64,000 nt of DNA from Anaeromyxobacter dehalogenans 2CP-1 (GTDB taxonomy: Bacteria; Myxococcota; Myxococcia; Myxococcales; Anaeromyxobacteraceae), in assembly GCF_000022145.1 (NCBI RefSeq), contig NC_011891.1, forward strand, positions 1,686,001-1,750,000. The letters run 5' to 3'. The notes beneath the pieces are model-generated. The model did not search any database and was not told the DNA's origin. It worked only from the letters and a program-made list of their open reading frames with translations. Each line of letters starts with the position of its first letter. The first letter of the stretch is position 1. Of the stretch, positions 16,468-26,250 are shown piece by piece. Made by a program: the position numbers and the translations under genes.

Positions 16468-17214
16468 CTACCGCGAGCTTGTCCCAGGTTTCCTCGACCT
16501 GGACGGAAGGGGCACCTGATACCTAGCGAGAAGTCGCCTGAGCGCGAAGTACGAGATCCCGAGCGCCCGGGCCAGGCCCTGGCTGTCCCCCTCGAAGAGG
16601 CGCGCCGAAGCGGTGAGGTAGCGCCGCGCAGCCTCCTTGAACGGGAGCACGTCCTCGCGAGCCTGCGGCGGCCGGAACCCGGGCATGGCGCGGGCGAGGT
16701 CGCCGGAGAGCTGGGACAGGCGGGCCCGGGCCTCGTCCACCTCGGCCTCGCCCTTCTCGATTAGGCGGGTGAGCCGGCGCCGGTCGAGCGCCAGCTCCAG
16801 GGCGCGCTCGAACGCGAGCGGCTCCGGCTCGTCCCGGTACTCGTGGAAGAAGTCCGCGCCGGCCATCACCGCCGCCACCGCCTCGGAGGCAGGGGCACCT
16901 GCGGTGAACGCCAGGATGGCGAGGTCCGGGCGGCGGGCGCGCAGCTCCTGGATGACCTCGAGGCCGTTGCGGCGCGGCATGACCAGGTCCACCGCCACCG
17001 CGGTCACCTGGGCGGTGGCGCGCCGCAGCGCCTCCTCGCCGTTGCGCGCCACCAGGATGCGGTAGCGCGGGTAGCGCCCCAGGATCTGGGCGCGCTGGCG
17101 CCCGGGCACGGTGTCGAGGTGGCGCTTCACCGCCTCCAGGTGGAGGTCGTCGTCGTCGGCGAGGAGGAGGACATGGTCATGCTCCTCCGGGCGTTCCCAT
17201 CGCGCGCGGGCCAT
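16468..17214 (-). CDS. Receiver-Fis response regulator without AAA domain
   Basis: The 248-residue protein has an N-terminal receiver-like domain (LLLADDDDLHLEAVKRH at residues 16-32; phospho-Asp in VAVDLVMPRRNG) and a C-terminal Fis-type helix-turn-helix (SQGLARALGISYFALRRLLAR). A long charged helical linker lies between them. This resembles RegA/ActR-type or NtrC-like regulators that lack the sigma-54-interacting AAA+ domain, so it should act at ordinary sigma-70 promoters. The ATG at 17214 is preceded by GAGGGG; the upstream open frame is Arg/Pro-rich noise antisense to moeA. No cognate kinase is adjacent. Confidence 0.8.
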   Translation of the reverse strand: MARARWERPEEHDHVLLLADDDDLHLEAVKRHLDTVPGRQRAQILGRYPRYRILVARNGEEALRRATAQVTAVAVDLVMPRRNGLEVIQELRARRPDLAILAFTAGAPASEAVAAVMAGADFFHEYRDEPEPLAFERALELALDRRRLTRLIEKGEAEVDEARARLSQLSGDLARAMPGFRPPQAREDVLPFKEAARRYLTASARLFEGDSQGLARALGISYFALRRLLARYQVPLPSRSRKPGTSSR

Positions 17215-17249
17215 TGCGCGCCCCTCATAGCACGGACGGGGGGTACCGT

Positions 17250-18488
17250 TCACCCATCGTGCCGCACGTCGGGGGCGAGCAGGATCGCCCGGACCCTGGC
17301 CCCGCGCGCGAGCCGCGCGCGCCCCGGCGGCAGCACCGCCAGCGCGGCGTGACCGGTGGTGGACGAGAGGTTGCCGCTGACCTGCGTCCGGAGCGGCTCG
17401 AGCACCAGCTCGTCCCCCGAGTGCCGCACGCGGCAGCGCAGGTAGACGGTGAGCTCGGCGGGCTTCTCCTGCGCGGATGCGAGCCGGCCCACCGACACCA
17501 CGCGCCCGCTGCCGGGGAGCCCCGCCAGGGCGCGGAGCGCCGGGCGGACGAACAGCTCGAACGTGACCAGCGTGCTGGCCGGGTTGCCCGGCAGGCCGAA
17601 CACCGCGGTGGTGCCCCACAGCCCGAACGCGAACGGCTTCCCGGGGCGCATCGCCACCCGCCAGAAGTCGAGCCGCGCCCCGGCGTGCTCCAGCGCCGCG
17701 CGCACCAGGTCGCGCTCGCCCACCGAGACGCCGCCGGACGTGAGGAGCGCGTCGGCGCCGCGGACGGCCGCGAGCGCGGCCGAGAGGCTCGCGGCCTCGT
17801 CGCGGGCGGGGCGGAGCAGGATGGGCTCGCCTCCCGCCTCGCGCACCGCCGCGGCGAGCGCGAGGCCGTTCGAGTCCACCAGCTCGCCGGGGCCGGGGAC
17901 GGAGCCGGGCGGCACGAGCTCGTCGCCGGTGGGCAGGATCGCGACCCGCGGCCGCCGGCGCACCACCAGCTCGGCGCGACCGATCCCGGCCGCGAGCCCG
18001 ACCGCGCCCGGGTCCACCACCGCCCCGGCGGCGAGCGCCACCGCGCCGGCGGCGAGGTCCGAGCCGCGCGCGCGCACGAAGCGCCCCGCGGCCACGGGGC
18101 GGCGGAAGACCGCCGCCTTCCCGGCGCGGCGCACCTCCTCCTGCATCTCCACCGCGTCGGCGCCCGCCGGCAACGGCGCGCCGGTGAAGATCCGGCAGCA
18201 GCTCCCCGGCGGCAGCGGCGCGGCGGCGGGGCGGCCGGCGTACACCTCGAACGCGACCGGCAGGCGCGCGCCGGCGCGGCGCGCGTCGGCGGCGCGGAGC
18301 GCATAGCCGTCCATGGTGGACGCGTCGAACGCGGGCAGGTCGCGGTCGGGGACGAGGTCCTCCGCCAGCGCGCGGCCGACCGCGTCGGCGAGCGGCACGC
18401 GCTCGCCGGCCAGCGGCGCGAGCGGGGAGAGGGCGGCCAGGATGCGCGCCCGGGCGGTCTCGGGGGTGAGCACGGACCGTTTATACAC
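17250..18488 (-). CDS. moeA: Molybdopterin molybdenumtransferase MoeA
   Basis: MoeA inserts molybdate into adenylylated molybdopterin in the last step of Mo cofactor synthesis. The 412-residue length is normal. Recognisable segments are the FDASTMDGYA region near residue 55, RIFTGAPLPAGADAV, the PTGDEL and TSGGVSVGERD motifs of the catalytic domain and the GLPGNPAS turn. The start is a GTG (VYKRSVLTPE); a second GTG five codons later is possible and neither has a strong ribosome site. No other moa/mob genes are nearby. Confidence 0.95.
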   Translation of the reverse strand: MYKRSVLTPETARARILAALSPLAPLAGERVPLADAVGRALAEDLVPDRDLPAFDASTMDGYALRAADARRAGARLPVAFEVYAGRPAAAPLPPGSCCRIFTGAPLPAGADAVEMQEEVRRAGKAAVFRRPVAAGRFVRARGSDLAAGAVALAAGAVVDPGAVGLAAGIGRAELVVRRRPRVAILPTGDELVPPGSVPGPGELVDSNGLALAAAVREAGGEPILLRPARDEAASLSAALAAVRGADALLTSGGVSVGERDLVRAALEHAGARLDFWRVAMRPGKPFAFGLWGTTAVFGLPGNPASTLVTFELFVRPALRALAGLPGSGRVVSVGRLASAQEKPAELTVYLRCRVRHSGDELVLEPLRTQVSGNLSSTTGHAALAVLPPGRARLARGARVRAILLAPDVRHDG

Positions 18489-18583
18489 CCGGGCGGCGAG
18501 GCGCCCGCGCGGGCGGGCGGGGCGGTGCCGCGCTCCCCTGCCTTCCGCCCCTCGCCCCGCCGCATCGCGTGTAGACTCGCGCC

Positions 18584-19423
18584 ATGCGCTGTCCCAACTG
18601 TGGAAACGAGGTCGGGCCCGACGCCGCCTGCCGCGCCTGCGGCGCGGTGCTGCGGGCCGGCGCCGCCGCGGCCGGCGACGTGCTCGCCACCACCTCCGCC
18701 TCGAGCACGCTCCGCTACCAGCTCGTGGGCGGCAACGCGTTCGCGTGCGCGCGCGTCGAGCTCGCCGCCGGCCAGTCCATCCTGGCCGAGGCCGGCGCGA
18801 TGGTCTCGATGAGCGGCAACGTGGACCTGCAGTCGCGGATGCAGGGCGGCGTGATGGGCGCGCTCCGGCGCATGGTCACCCGCGAGTCCGTGTTCGTGTC
18901 GACGTTCACCGCGATGGGCGGGCCGGCCGAGGTGCTGCTCGCGCCGCCGGTGCCGGGCGACGTGATCGGGCTGGAGCTCGCGGGGCGCACGCTGCTGGTG
19001 CAGTCCTCCTCCTGGCTCGCCTCCGACCCGGAGACCCGAATCGACACCGAGTTCGCCGGCTTCCGCGGCCTGTTCGCCGGCGAGGGGCTGTTCTTCATCC
19101 GGCTCTCCGGCCGTGGCACGGCGCTGCTCTCGTCCTACGGCGCCATCGTGCGCCGGCCCATCCCGGCGGGCGGGCGCTACGTGGTCGACACCGGCCACGT
19201 GGTCGCGTTCGACGCCGCCATGCCGTACCAGGTGCGCAAGGCCAGCCGCCGCGGGTGGCTCCGCTCCATCGTGTCGGGCGAGGCCCTGGTGGCCGAGTTC
19301 GCCGGGCCGGGCGAGGTGTGGCTGCAGACGCGCAACCTGCAGGCGCTCGCCGGCGCGCTGTTCCCGCTGTTCCCCACGCAGCACCAGGGCGGCTCGGACC
19401 TCGGCCGCCTGTTCGGAGACTAG
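18584..19423 (+). CDS. AIM24/TIGR00266-family protein with N-terminal zinc ribbon
   Basis: The 279-residue protein begins with a CxxC zinc ribbon (Cys3, Cys6, Cys16, Cys19) and continues with the beta-rich AIM24/TIGR00266 fold: GQSILAEAGAMVSMSGNV, the GGVMGALRRM loop, and GPGEVWLQTRN near the C-terminus. The family is widespread and of uncertain function. It ends one base before the RNase R start codon, so the two genes are co-transcribed. Confidence 0.85.
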   Translation: MRCPNCGNEVGPDAACRACGAVLRAGAAAAGDVLATTSASSTLRYQLVGGNAFACARVELAAGQSILAEAGAMVSMSGNVDLQSRMQGGVMGALRRMVTRESVFVSTFTAMGGPAEVLLAPPVPGDVIGLELAGRTLLVQSSSWLASDPETRIDTEFAGFRGLFAGEGLFFIRLSGRGTALLSSYGAIVRRPIPAGGRYVVDTGHVVAFDAAMPYQVRKASRRGWLRSIVSGEALVAEFAGPGEVWLQTRNLQALAGALFPLFPTQHQGGSDLGRLFGD

Positions 19424-19424
19424 G

Positions 19425-21998
19425 ATGCAGCGCGACCTTCAGGAGCGCCGCCGCGCGGCGCTGGTGGACCAGTTCCGCAAGGCGGGAGGGAAGGCCCTCT
19501 CGGTCCGCGAGGTGATGCAGCGCGGGAACATCCACCCCGGCGAGCGCACCGAGGTGAAGCGCGTGCTGCGCGACCTCGCGCGCGAGGGGGTGCTGCTCCG
19601 CGACGGCAACCGCTTCTCGCTGCCGGGGACGAAGCCCGCGTCGGCGGAGCGGGGCGGCCGGCGGCCGGGGCGCCCGGGCGACGGCGCCGGGGCGGGCCGG
19701 CTCGCGCCCTCGTCGCGCGGCCGCGGGCTGGCGGGCGCGGCCGGGCGGGCCGCGCGCAGCGGCGGCGTGCTCGGTACGCTCAAGAAGCACCGCGATGGCT
19801 TCGGGTTCGTGGCACGGATCGACCGCAAGGGCGAGGACGTGTTCGTGCCGCCGCACGAGGCGGCGCGCGCGCTCGACGGCGACCTGGTGCGCCTGGAGAT
19901 CGTCCCGGCGCGCGGCGGGCGCACCGCCGGGAAGATCGTGGAGGTGGTGGAGCGCCGGCGGCGGCTGCTGGTCGGCACCTACCACGCGCGCGGGAAGCAG
20001 AGCTTCGTCGTCCCGGCCGACGCCGAGCTGGAGGGTTACGTGCCGGTGGCCGAGACGGCGGCCGCCCGCGACGGCGAGGTGGTGAAGGTCGCGCTCGACC
20101 CGGAGAGCCCGGAGCTGCGCGGCGAGGTGGTGGAGGCGATCGGCCGCCCGGGCGAGCCGCGCGTCGAGGTGCTGAAGGTCGCGTACGCGCGCGGGTTCGC
20201 CGACGTGTTCCCGGAGGCGGTGCAGGGCGAGGCGGTCGAGACGCCGGACCACGTCCGCTCCGAGGACTGGCGCGGCCGGCGCGACCTCACCGCGCTGCCG
20301 CTCGTCACCATCGACGGCGAGGACGCGCGCGACTTCGACGACGCGGTGCACGTGGAGCGGCTGCCCTCGCGCAAGGGCAAGCCCATGTACCGGCTGGTGG
20401 TGGCCATCGCCGACGTCGCCCACTACGTGCGGGCCGGCAGCGTGCTGGACCAGGAGGCGTTCCGGCGCGGGACCAGCGTCTACTTCCCGATGCAGGTGCT
20501 GCCCATGCTGCCGGAGCGGCTCTCCAACGGGATCTGCTCGCTCAACCCCGAGGTGGACCGGCTCTGCATGGTCGCCGACATGGTGGTGGACGGGCGCGGC
20601 GAGACGCACGCGACGGAGGTGTACGAGGCCGTGATGCGGAGCGCGGCCCGCTGCACGTACACCGAGGTGGCCCGCGTGCTCGCGGGCGAGCGGGTCCCCG
20701 GGCGCGAGCGCTTCCGCGAGTCGTTCGAGCTGATGGCCGAGCTGCAGGAGAAGCTCACCGCCATGCGGCGCCGCCGCGGCAGCATCGACTTCGACCTGCC
20801 CGAGGCGAAGATCGTCCTCGGCGACGACGGCGCCGTCGCCGCCATCGAGCGCCGGCCGCGCAACCGCGCGCACCGCATCGTCGAGGAGTTCATGCTGGCG
20901 GCGAACGAGGCGGTGGCGCGCTGGTTCGGCGCGCGCGACCTCCCCACCATCTATCGCGTGCACGGGCTGCCCGACGAGGAGAAGCTCCAGGCGCTCCTCG
21001 ATCTCGCGGCGGCGCACGGCTTCGAGGTGCCGGAGCTGCCCGCCGACCCTCGCGCGCTGAACGCGCTGCTCGAGAAGTTCCACGGCCACGCCCAGCAGCG
21101 GGCGCTGAACCAGCTCCTGCTCCGGGCCATGATGCAGGCGGTCTACAGCCCGGAGAACATCGGCCACTACGGCCTGGCCGCCGAGCACTACCTGCACTTC
21201 ACCTCGCCCATCCGCCGCTACCCCGACCTCGCGGTGCACCGGCTGCTCAAGGAGGAGTGGGCCCGGCGCCAGGGCCGGCCGGTGCGCGGCACGCCGGCCG
21301 AGGCGCTGGAGGAGATGGCGGCGCTGGCCTCGGAGCGCGAGCGCGCGGCCATGGAGGCCGAGCGCGAGATCGCGTCGTTCTACGCGGCGCTGTTCATGGA
21401 GGACAAGGTCGGCGAGACCTTCGACGGCGTGGTGGCGGCGGTGGTGGACTTCGGCGCGTTCGTCGAGCTGAAGCGCTGGATGGTCGAGGGCCTGGTCAAG
21501 GTGGAGGACCTCCCCGGCAACTTCGAGCTGGACGTCGTCCAGCACGCGCTGGTGGACGCCGCCGGCGGCCGGGCGATCCGCGTCGGCGACGAGGTGAAGA
21601 TCCTGGTGGCGGCGGCGAGCCCGGTGCGGCGGCGGATCGACTTCGTGCTGGCCGGCGCGGAGGCGATGGCGGCCGCGGCGGAGGGCGCGCGGGGGAAGCG
21701 CCGGCGCGGTGGGCCGGGCGAGCGCGGGCCGGGCGAGGTGGCCGTGGCGAGGCCGGAGGCGGCGGCCGCGCGCGGTCCCGCCCGCGGGCGCGGCGACCTC
21801 GCCGAGGCGCTCCAGCGGCGCGCGGACGGCAAGGCGCCGCGGCGCGGCGAGGCGGGCGGCCGGCGCCCGGGCGCGCAGCCGCGCGGCGGGAAGCAGCAGG
21901 CCGGCGGCCGGCGGACGTCGGATGGCAGGCAGGGCGGCGGCAAGCCGCGGGGCGGGAAGCCGGGCGGCGGCGCCAAGGGCCGGCGCCGCGGGCGCTGA
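19425..21998 (+). CDS. rnr: Ribonuclease R
   Basis: This 857-residue 3'-5' exoribonuclease degrades structured RNA. An N-terminal helix-turn-helix (residues 1-65) is followed by cold-shock RNA-binding domains, an RNB catalytic domain with the four acidic residues Asp297, Asp303, Asp305 and Asp306 (IDGEDARDFDD), and an S1 domain from about residue 660 (GETFDGVVAAVVDFGAFVEL). The last 110 residues are a Lys/Arg/Gly-rich tail of the kind that helps unwind or bind RNA. The ATG lies one base after the preceding stop. Confidence 0.96.
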   Translation: MQRDLQERRRAALVDQFRKAGGKALSVREVMQRGNIHPGERTEVKRVLRDLAREGVLLRDGNRFSLPGTKPASAERGGRRPGRPGDGAGAGRLAPSSRGRGLAGAAGRAARSGGVLGTLKKHRDGFGFVARIDRKGEDVFVPPHEAARALDGDLVRLEIVPARGGRTAGKIVEVVERRRRLLVGTYHARGKQSFVVPADAELEGYVPVAETAAARDGEVVKVALDPESPELRGEVVEAIGRPGEPRVEVLKVAYARGFADVFPEAVQGEAVETPDHVRSEDWRGRRDLTALPLVTIDGEDARDFDDAVHVERLPSRKGKPMYRLVVAIADVAHYVRAGSVLDQEAFRRGTSVYFPMQVLPMLPERLSNGICSLNPEVDRLCMVADMVVDGRGETHATEVYEAVMRSAARCTYTEVARVLAGERVPGRERFRESFELMAELQEKLTAMRRRRGSIDFDLPEAKIVLGDDGAVAAIERRPRNRAHRIVEEFMLAANEAVARWFGARDLPTIYRVHGLPDEEKLQALLDLAAAHGFEVPELPADPRALNALLEKFHGHAQQRALNQLLLRAMMQAVYSPENIGHYGLAAEHYLHFTSPIRRYPDLAVHRLLKEEWARRQGRPVRGTPAEALEEMAALASERERAAMEAEREIASFYAALFMEDKVGETFDGVVAAVVDFGAFVELKRWMVEGLVKVEDLPGNFELDVVQHALVDAAGGRAIRVGDEVKILVAAASPVRRRIDFVLAGAEAMAAAAEGARGKRRRGGPGERGPGEVAVARPEAAAARGPARGRGDLAEALQRRADGKAPRRGEAGGRRPGAQPRGGKQQAGGRRTSDGRQGGGKPRGGKPGGGAKGRRRGR

Positions 21999-22011
21999 GG
22001 CCGGGCCGCCC

Positions 22012-22326
22012 TCAGGCCGGCGGGGTCCACTCGCCCCGGAGCGCGCGCAGGAACCGGCGCGCGCCCTCCACGCCGCCCTCGCCGGGCCCCGCCCCGTGGG
22101 TGGGCGCGTCTCCCCGCGGCACCAGGCGGGCGCCGCCGTCCTCCTCGAACGCGACCGCCAGGCCGCGGTCGCCCAGCGCGCGGAAGAACGGCTCCCACCC
22201 GCACCGCCCGGCCGTGTCGCCGTGGCCGGCGAGGGCCGGCGCGCCGTCGCGCAGGGCAGGGGACAGGTGGGCGCGGCCGGCCCGGTGCAGGATCTCGCCG
22301 CGATCGGCGGTGACGGTGGCGGGCAT
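22012..22326 (-). CDS. Uncharacterised small protein
   Basis: A 104-residue product (MPATVTADRGEILHRAG) starts at an ATG with GGAGG about ten bases upstream. It contains a run of Gly/Arg/Ala with a few hydrophobic positions (PFFRALGDRGLAVAFEEDGG, RRFLRALRGEWTPP) that look like a small globular fold. There is no signal peptide. It is convergent with rnr, 13 bases apart. No family recognised. Confidence 0.6.
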   Translation of the reverse strand: MPATVTADRGEILHRAGRAHLSPALRDGAPALAGHGDTAGRCGWEPFFRALGDRGLAVAFEEDGGARLVPRGDAPTHGAGPGEGGVEGARRFLRALRGEWTPPA

Positions 22327-22422
22327 GGGGAAACCTCCACCCACCATCTCGCCGAAGCCGCCCGCCGCGCGCAACCCGCCGGTCGGGGTGCGGGCGCCCG
22401 CCCGGCGCGCTAATCACATGCC

Positions 22423-23166
22423 GTGACCGTCGCCCAGGGTGTCCTCGTGACCGCCGCCTCCGCCGCCGCCGGCCTCGTGAACGCCGTCGCGGGCGGCGGC
22501 ACGCTGCTCACCTTCCCGGCGCTGCTGCTGGCCGGCCTCTCCCCGGTGACCGCGAACGCCACCAGCACGGTGGCGCTCTGGCCGGGCCAGATCTCCTCGG
22601 TGTGGGCCTACCGGCGCCACATCGACGAGGAGCGCCACCGCGCCATCGTGCTCGGGCTGCCGGCGCTGCTGGGCGGCGCGCTCGGCTCGGTGCTGCTGCT
22701 GGCGCTGCCGGAGAAGGCGTTCGCGGCGGTGGTGCCGTGGCTCATCCTGTTCGCCTGCGCGCTGCTCGCGCTCCAGGGGCCCATCCGCCGCGCGGTGGGG
22801 CACCAGGTCGCCGGCAACCACCCGGTGGCGCTCTGGATCATCCAGTTCCTCATCTCGGTGTACGGCGGCTACTTCGGCGCCGGGATCGGCATCCTGATGC
22901 TGGCGGCGATGGGCATCCTGCTGCCGTCCAGCCTGCAGCACGCGAACGCGCTCAAGGTGCTGTTCGCGCTGCTCACGAACGGCGTGGCGTGCGTGCTGTT
23001 CCTGGCGTGGGGCAAGGTGGATCCGCCGCTCGCCGCGCTGATGGCGGTCGCGTCGCTGGTCGGCGGCTGGGTGGGCGCGCACGTGGCGCAGCGCCTCCCG
23101 CCGGCGGGGATGAAGGCGTTCGCGATCGCGATCGGGCTGTTCGCGGCGGCGAAGTTCTTCTGGTAG
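22423..23166 (+). CDS. TauE/SafE-family membrane exporter
   Basis: The 247-residue protein has about eight hydrophobic segments and the family's duplicated signature: an early GLVNAVAGGGTLLTFPALL repeat and a second YGGYFGAGIGILMLAA repeat near the middle. The family moves sulfite, sulfoacetate or other small organosulfur anions, and the substrate cannot be read from sequence. The start is GTG. It is convergent with the CBS-domain gene. Confidence 0.93.
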   Translation: MTVAQGVLVTAASAAAGLVNAVAGGGTLLTFPALLLAGLSPVTANATSTVALWPGQISSVWAYRRHIDEERHRAIVLGLPALLGGALGSVLLLALPEKAFAAVVPWLILFACALLALQGPIRRAVGHQVAGNHPVALWIIQFLISVYGGYFGAGIGILMLAAMGILLPSSLQHANALKVLFALLTNGVACVLFLAWGKVDPPLAALMAVASLVGGWVGAHVAQRLPPAGMKAFAIAIGLFAAAKFFW

Positions 23167-23215
23167 CGGCCCGCCGCGGTGCCGCCGCGCCGCCGCTCCA
23201 CCCGTCGGGCCCCGC

Positions 23216-23232
23216 GCCCCGCGTGGCGGGGC
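23216..23232. terminator. Hairpin between convergent genes
   Basis: GCCCCGC and GCGGGGC form a perfect 7-bp stem with a 3-base loop midway between the exporter gene and the CBS-domain gene. No T-run follows on either strand, so intrinsic termination is uncertain. Confidence 0.3.
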
Positions 23233-23258
23233 GGGCGGGGCTCCGGACGGGCGCGTGG

Positions 23259-23702
23259 CTACGGCTTCGCGCCGGCCGCGGCGGAGAAGTGGATGAGCGC
23301 CTCGAGCGCGTTCGTGGTGGTGAGCAGGCCCTGCAGGTCGCCCTGCGCGTTCACCACGAGGACGCCGTTCAGCTTGCGGTCGTGCAGCAGGCGCGCGGCC
23401 TCGGCCAGCGGCGTGTCCGGGTGGACGGTGTGCGGCGCCGGGTTCATCGCGGCGCGGACCGGGGTCTTGGAGAGCAGGTAGTGCAGCTCCCACTGGTCGA
23501 GGGTGGTCGCCTTCGCCGGCATGTAGCCGAACAGCATCTTCTCCGTCACCAGCCCGACCAGGCGCCCCTGCCGCATCACCGGCAGGCGCCGGATGTTCTT
23601 CTCCTTGAGCAGGTGGATCGCCTCGATCACCGAGGACTCGTCCTCGATGGTGATCGGGTTCTTCGTCATCCAGTCGCCGACCGTGAGCTTCGCGTCCGCC
23701 AT
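23259..23702 (-). CDS. Two-CBS-domain protein of the liv operon
   Basis: The 147-residue protein is a tandem pair of CBS domains (WMTKNPITIEDESSVIEAIHL at 10-30; NPAPHTVHPDTPLAEAARLL in the second half), which together bind adenosine nucleotides. The ATG at 23702 stands eight bases after GGGG and two bases beyond the livF stop, so translation is coupled; a GTG at 23708 overlapping livF is the alternative but is too close to the ribosome site. Being last in a transporter operon suggests it senses energy or nucleotide state for the permease, as CBS domains do in other ABC systems. That role is inference. Confidence 0.85.
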   Translation of the reverse strand: MADAKLTVGDWMTKNPITIEDESSVIEAIHLLKEKNIRRLPVMRQGRLVGLVTEKMLFGYMPAKATTLDQWELHYLLSKTPVRAAMNPAPHTVHPDTPLAEAARLLHDRKLNGVLVVNAQGDLQGLLTTTNALEALIHFSAAAGAKP

Positions 23703-23704
23703 GA

Positions 23705-24408
<704 letters not shown>

Positions 24409-24409
<1 letters not shown>

Positions 24410-25128
24410 CACTCCACCTCCTCGCCCAGGTAGGCGGAGACCACGTCCTTGTTGTTCACGATCTCCTGCGGCACGCCCTCCGCCAGCTTCTCGCCGGAGT
24501 TGAGGACCACGATGCGATCGGAGATGCGCATGATGGCCTTCATGTCGTGCTCGATGACCATCTGCGTGAGGCCGCCCTTCCGGAGCTCGAGGATGAGCTG
24601 GATGATCTCCTCGGACTCGGCCGGGTTGAGGCCGCCCATCACCTCGTCGAGCAGCAGCAGCTCGGGCTTGGTGGCGAGCACGCGGGCCACCTCCAGCTTC
24701 TTCCGCTCGCCGATGGGCAGGCCGCCCGCCAGGAACGCCTCCTTGCGCTCGAGCTTCACGACGTGCAGCTGCTCCAGCGCCACCTGCCGCGCCACCCGCA
24801 GGCTGGTGGTGCGCGCCAGCGCGCCCACCATCACGTTGTCGAGCACCGTCATCTTCGCGAGCGGCCGCACCTTCTGCCAGGTGCGCACCATGCCGAGGTG
24901 GCAGACCTGGTTCGGCTGCAGGCCGTTCATCCGCACGCCCTTGAACAGCACCTCGCCCTTGGACGGCGGGTAGAAGCCGGTGATGCAGTTGAACAGCGTG
25001 GTCTTGCCGGCGCCGTTCGGGCCGATGAGGCCCATGATCATCCCCTTCTCCATCGTGAAGGAGACGTCGGAGTTCGCGGCGAGGCCGCCGAAGAACTTGG
25101 AGACGTGCTTGATCTCGAGGATCGCCAT
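24409..25128 (-). CDS. livG: Branched-chain amino acid-type ABC transporter ATPase LivG
   Basis: The 239-residue protein carries Walker A GPNGAGKTT, a LivG-type TWQKVRPLAKMTVLDNVMVG segment, Walker B LLLLDEVMGGLNP and the switch histidine in MVIEHDM. The canonical signature LSGGQ is replaced by LPIGERKK, which is common in LivG proteins. The ATG follows GGAGAG and lies 11 bases after the livM stop. Confidence 0.95.
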
Positions 25129-25139
25129 GGCGGTCTCTC

Positions 25140-26246
25140 CTAGGCCTTGGCCGCGGCGGGCGGGACGTCCTGCGGACGGCGGCCCCAGCGCGCCGTGACG
25201 CGCCGGATGACGCCGAGCACGCCCTCGGGCGCGAACAGGATCACGAGCACCACCAGGATGCCGTACACGAGCAGGTGGGCGTTGGAGAGGTAGCGCTCCA
25301 CGAACGTCACGAAGCCCGAGTCCGGCGAGAGCACGCCGACCTGCACCAGACCCTTCGGGTTGCGCAGGATCTCGGAGAGCGGCACCAGCACCACCGCGCC
25401 GATCACCGGGCCGACGATGGTCCCGATGCCGCCGATGATGCAGAGCAGGACGATCTGCACCGACACGTCCAGGCCGAACACCGTGTTCGGGTCGATGAAC
25501 TTCACGAACATGGCGTAGAAGCCGCCGGCCAGCGCGGTGAAGGCGGCCGAGATGGAGAGCGCCACGTTCTTGTAGAAGGACAGGTTGATGCCGAGCGAGT
25601 GCGCCGCGTCCTGGTCCTCCCGGATGGCCTGGAAGTAGTAGCCGAGCTTGGAGTGCTGGACGATCCAGTTGACCGCGACGGCCACCACCGCGAGACCCAG
25701 GCCCACGAAGTAGAAGGGCCGCTTGCCGAAGAACATGATCTCGTTGCCGAACAGGTTCAGCGTCGGGATCTCGCCGAGCAGGAAGCCCTCGGCGCCGCGG
25801 GTGAGGTCCTTGAAGTACAGGGTGGCGAGCCGGATGATCTCGGCGACCGAGATCGAGGCGAGCACGAAGTACGGCCCGCGCAGGCGGAAGGTGATGCTGC
25901 CGATGACGAGCGACAGCAGCACCGACGCCGCCATGGCCGCCCACACGCCCCACCACGGCGCGATCTTGTTCACCTCGAGCAGCATCACGGTGACGTACGC
26001 GCCCACGCCGAAGTACGCGGCGTGGCCGACCGAGTACTGCCCGGCGTAGCCGCCCACCACGTTCCAGGCCTGGCCCTGGATCACCGCCAGGAACAGCAGC
26101 ACGCCCATGTGCAGCACGTACGGCTTCTTCACGAACTGCGGGAAGACCGCCAGCGCGGCGACGACCGCCAGGAACACGAGCAGGCCCACCACCGAGAAGC
26201 CGCGCGGGGCGCGGGAGGGGAGGGGAGAGAGGAGTCGGGTGCGCAT
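25140..26246 (-). CDS. livM: Branched-chain amino acid-type ABC transporter permease LivM
   Basis: The 368-residue permease has nine or so hydrophobic segments and the LivM features GYAGQYSVGHAAYFGVGAY near residue 66 and AIREDQDAAHSLGIN, the coupling loop that contacts the ATPases. The start lies four bases after the livH stop, showing tight co-translation. Confidence 0.95.
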   Translation of the reverse strand: MRTRLLSPLPSRAPRGFSVVGLLVFLAVVAALAVFPQFVKKPYVLHMGVLLFLAVIQGQAWNVVGGYAGQYSVGHAAYFGVGAYVTVMLLEVNKIAPWWGVWAAMAASVLLSLVIGSITFRLRGPYFVLASISVAEIIRLATLYFKDLTRGAEGFLLGEIPTLNLFGNEIMFFGKRPFYFVGLGLAVVAVAVNWIVQHSKLGYYFQAIREDQDAAHSLGINLSFYKNVALSISAAFTALAGGFYAMFVKFIDPNTVFGLDVSVQIVLLCIIGGIGTIVGPVIGAVVLVPLSEILRNPKGLVQVGVLSPDSGFVTFVERYLSNAHLLVYGILVVLVILFAPEGVLGVIRRVTARWGRRPQDVPPAAAKA

Positions 26247-26250
26247 CGGA

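Noticed and set aside
18489-18583. Moco riboswitch near moeA
   Set aside because: The 95-base gap is too short and shows no conserved structure.
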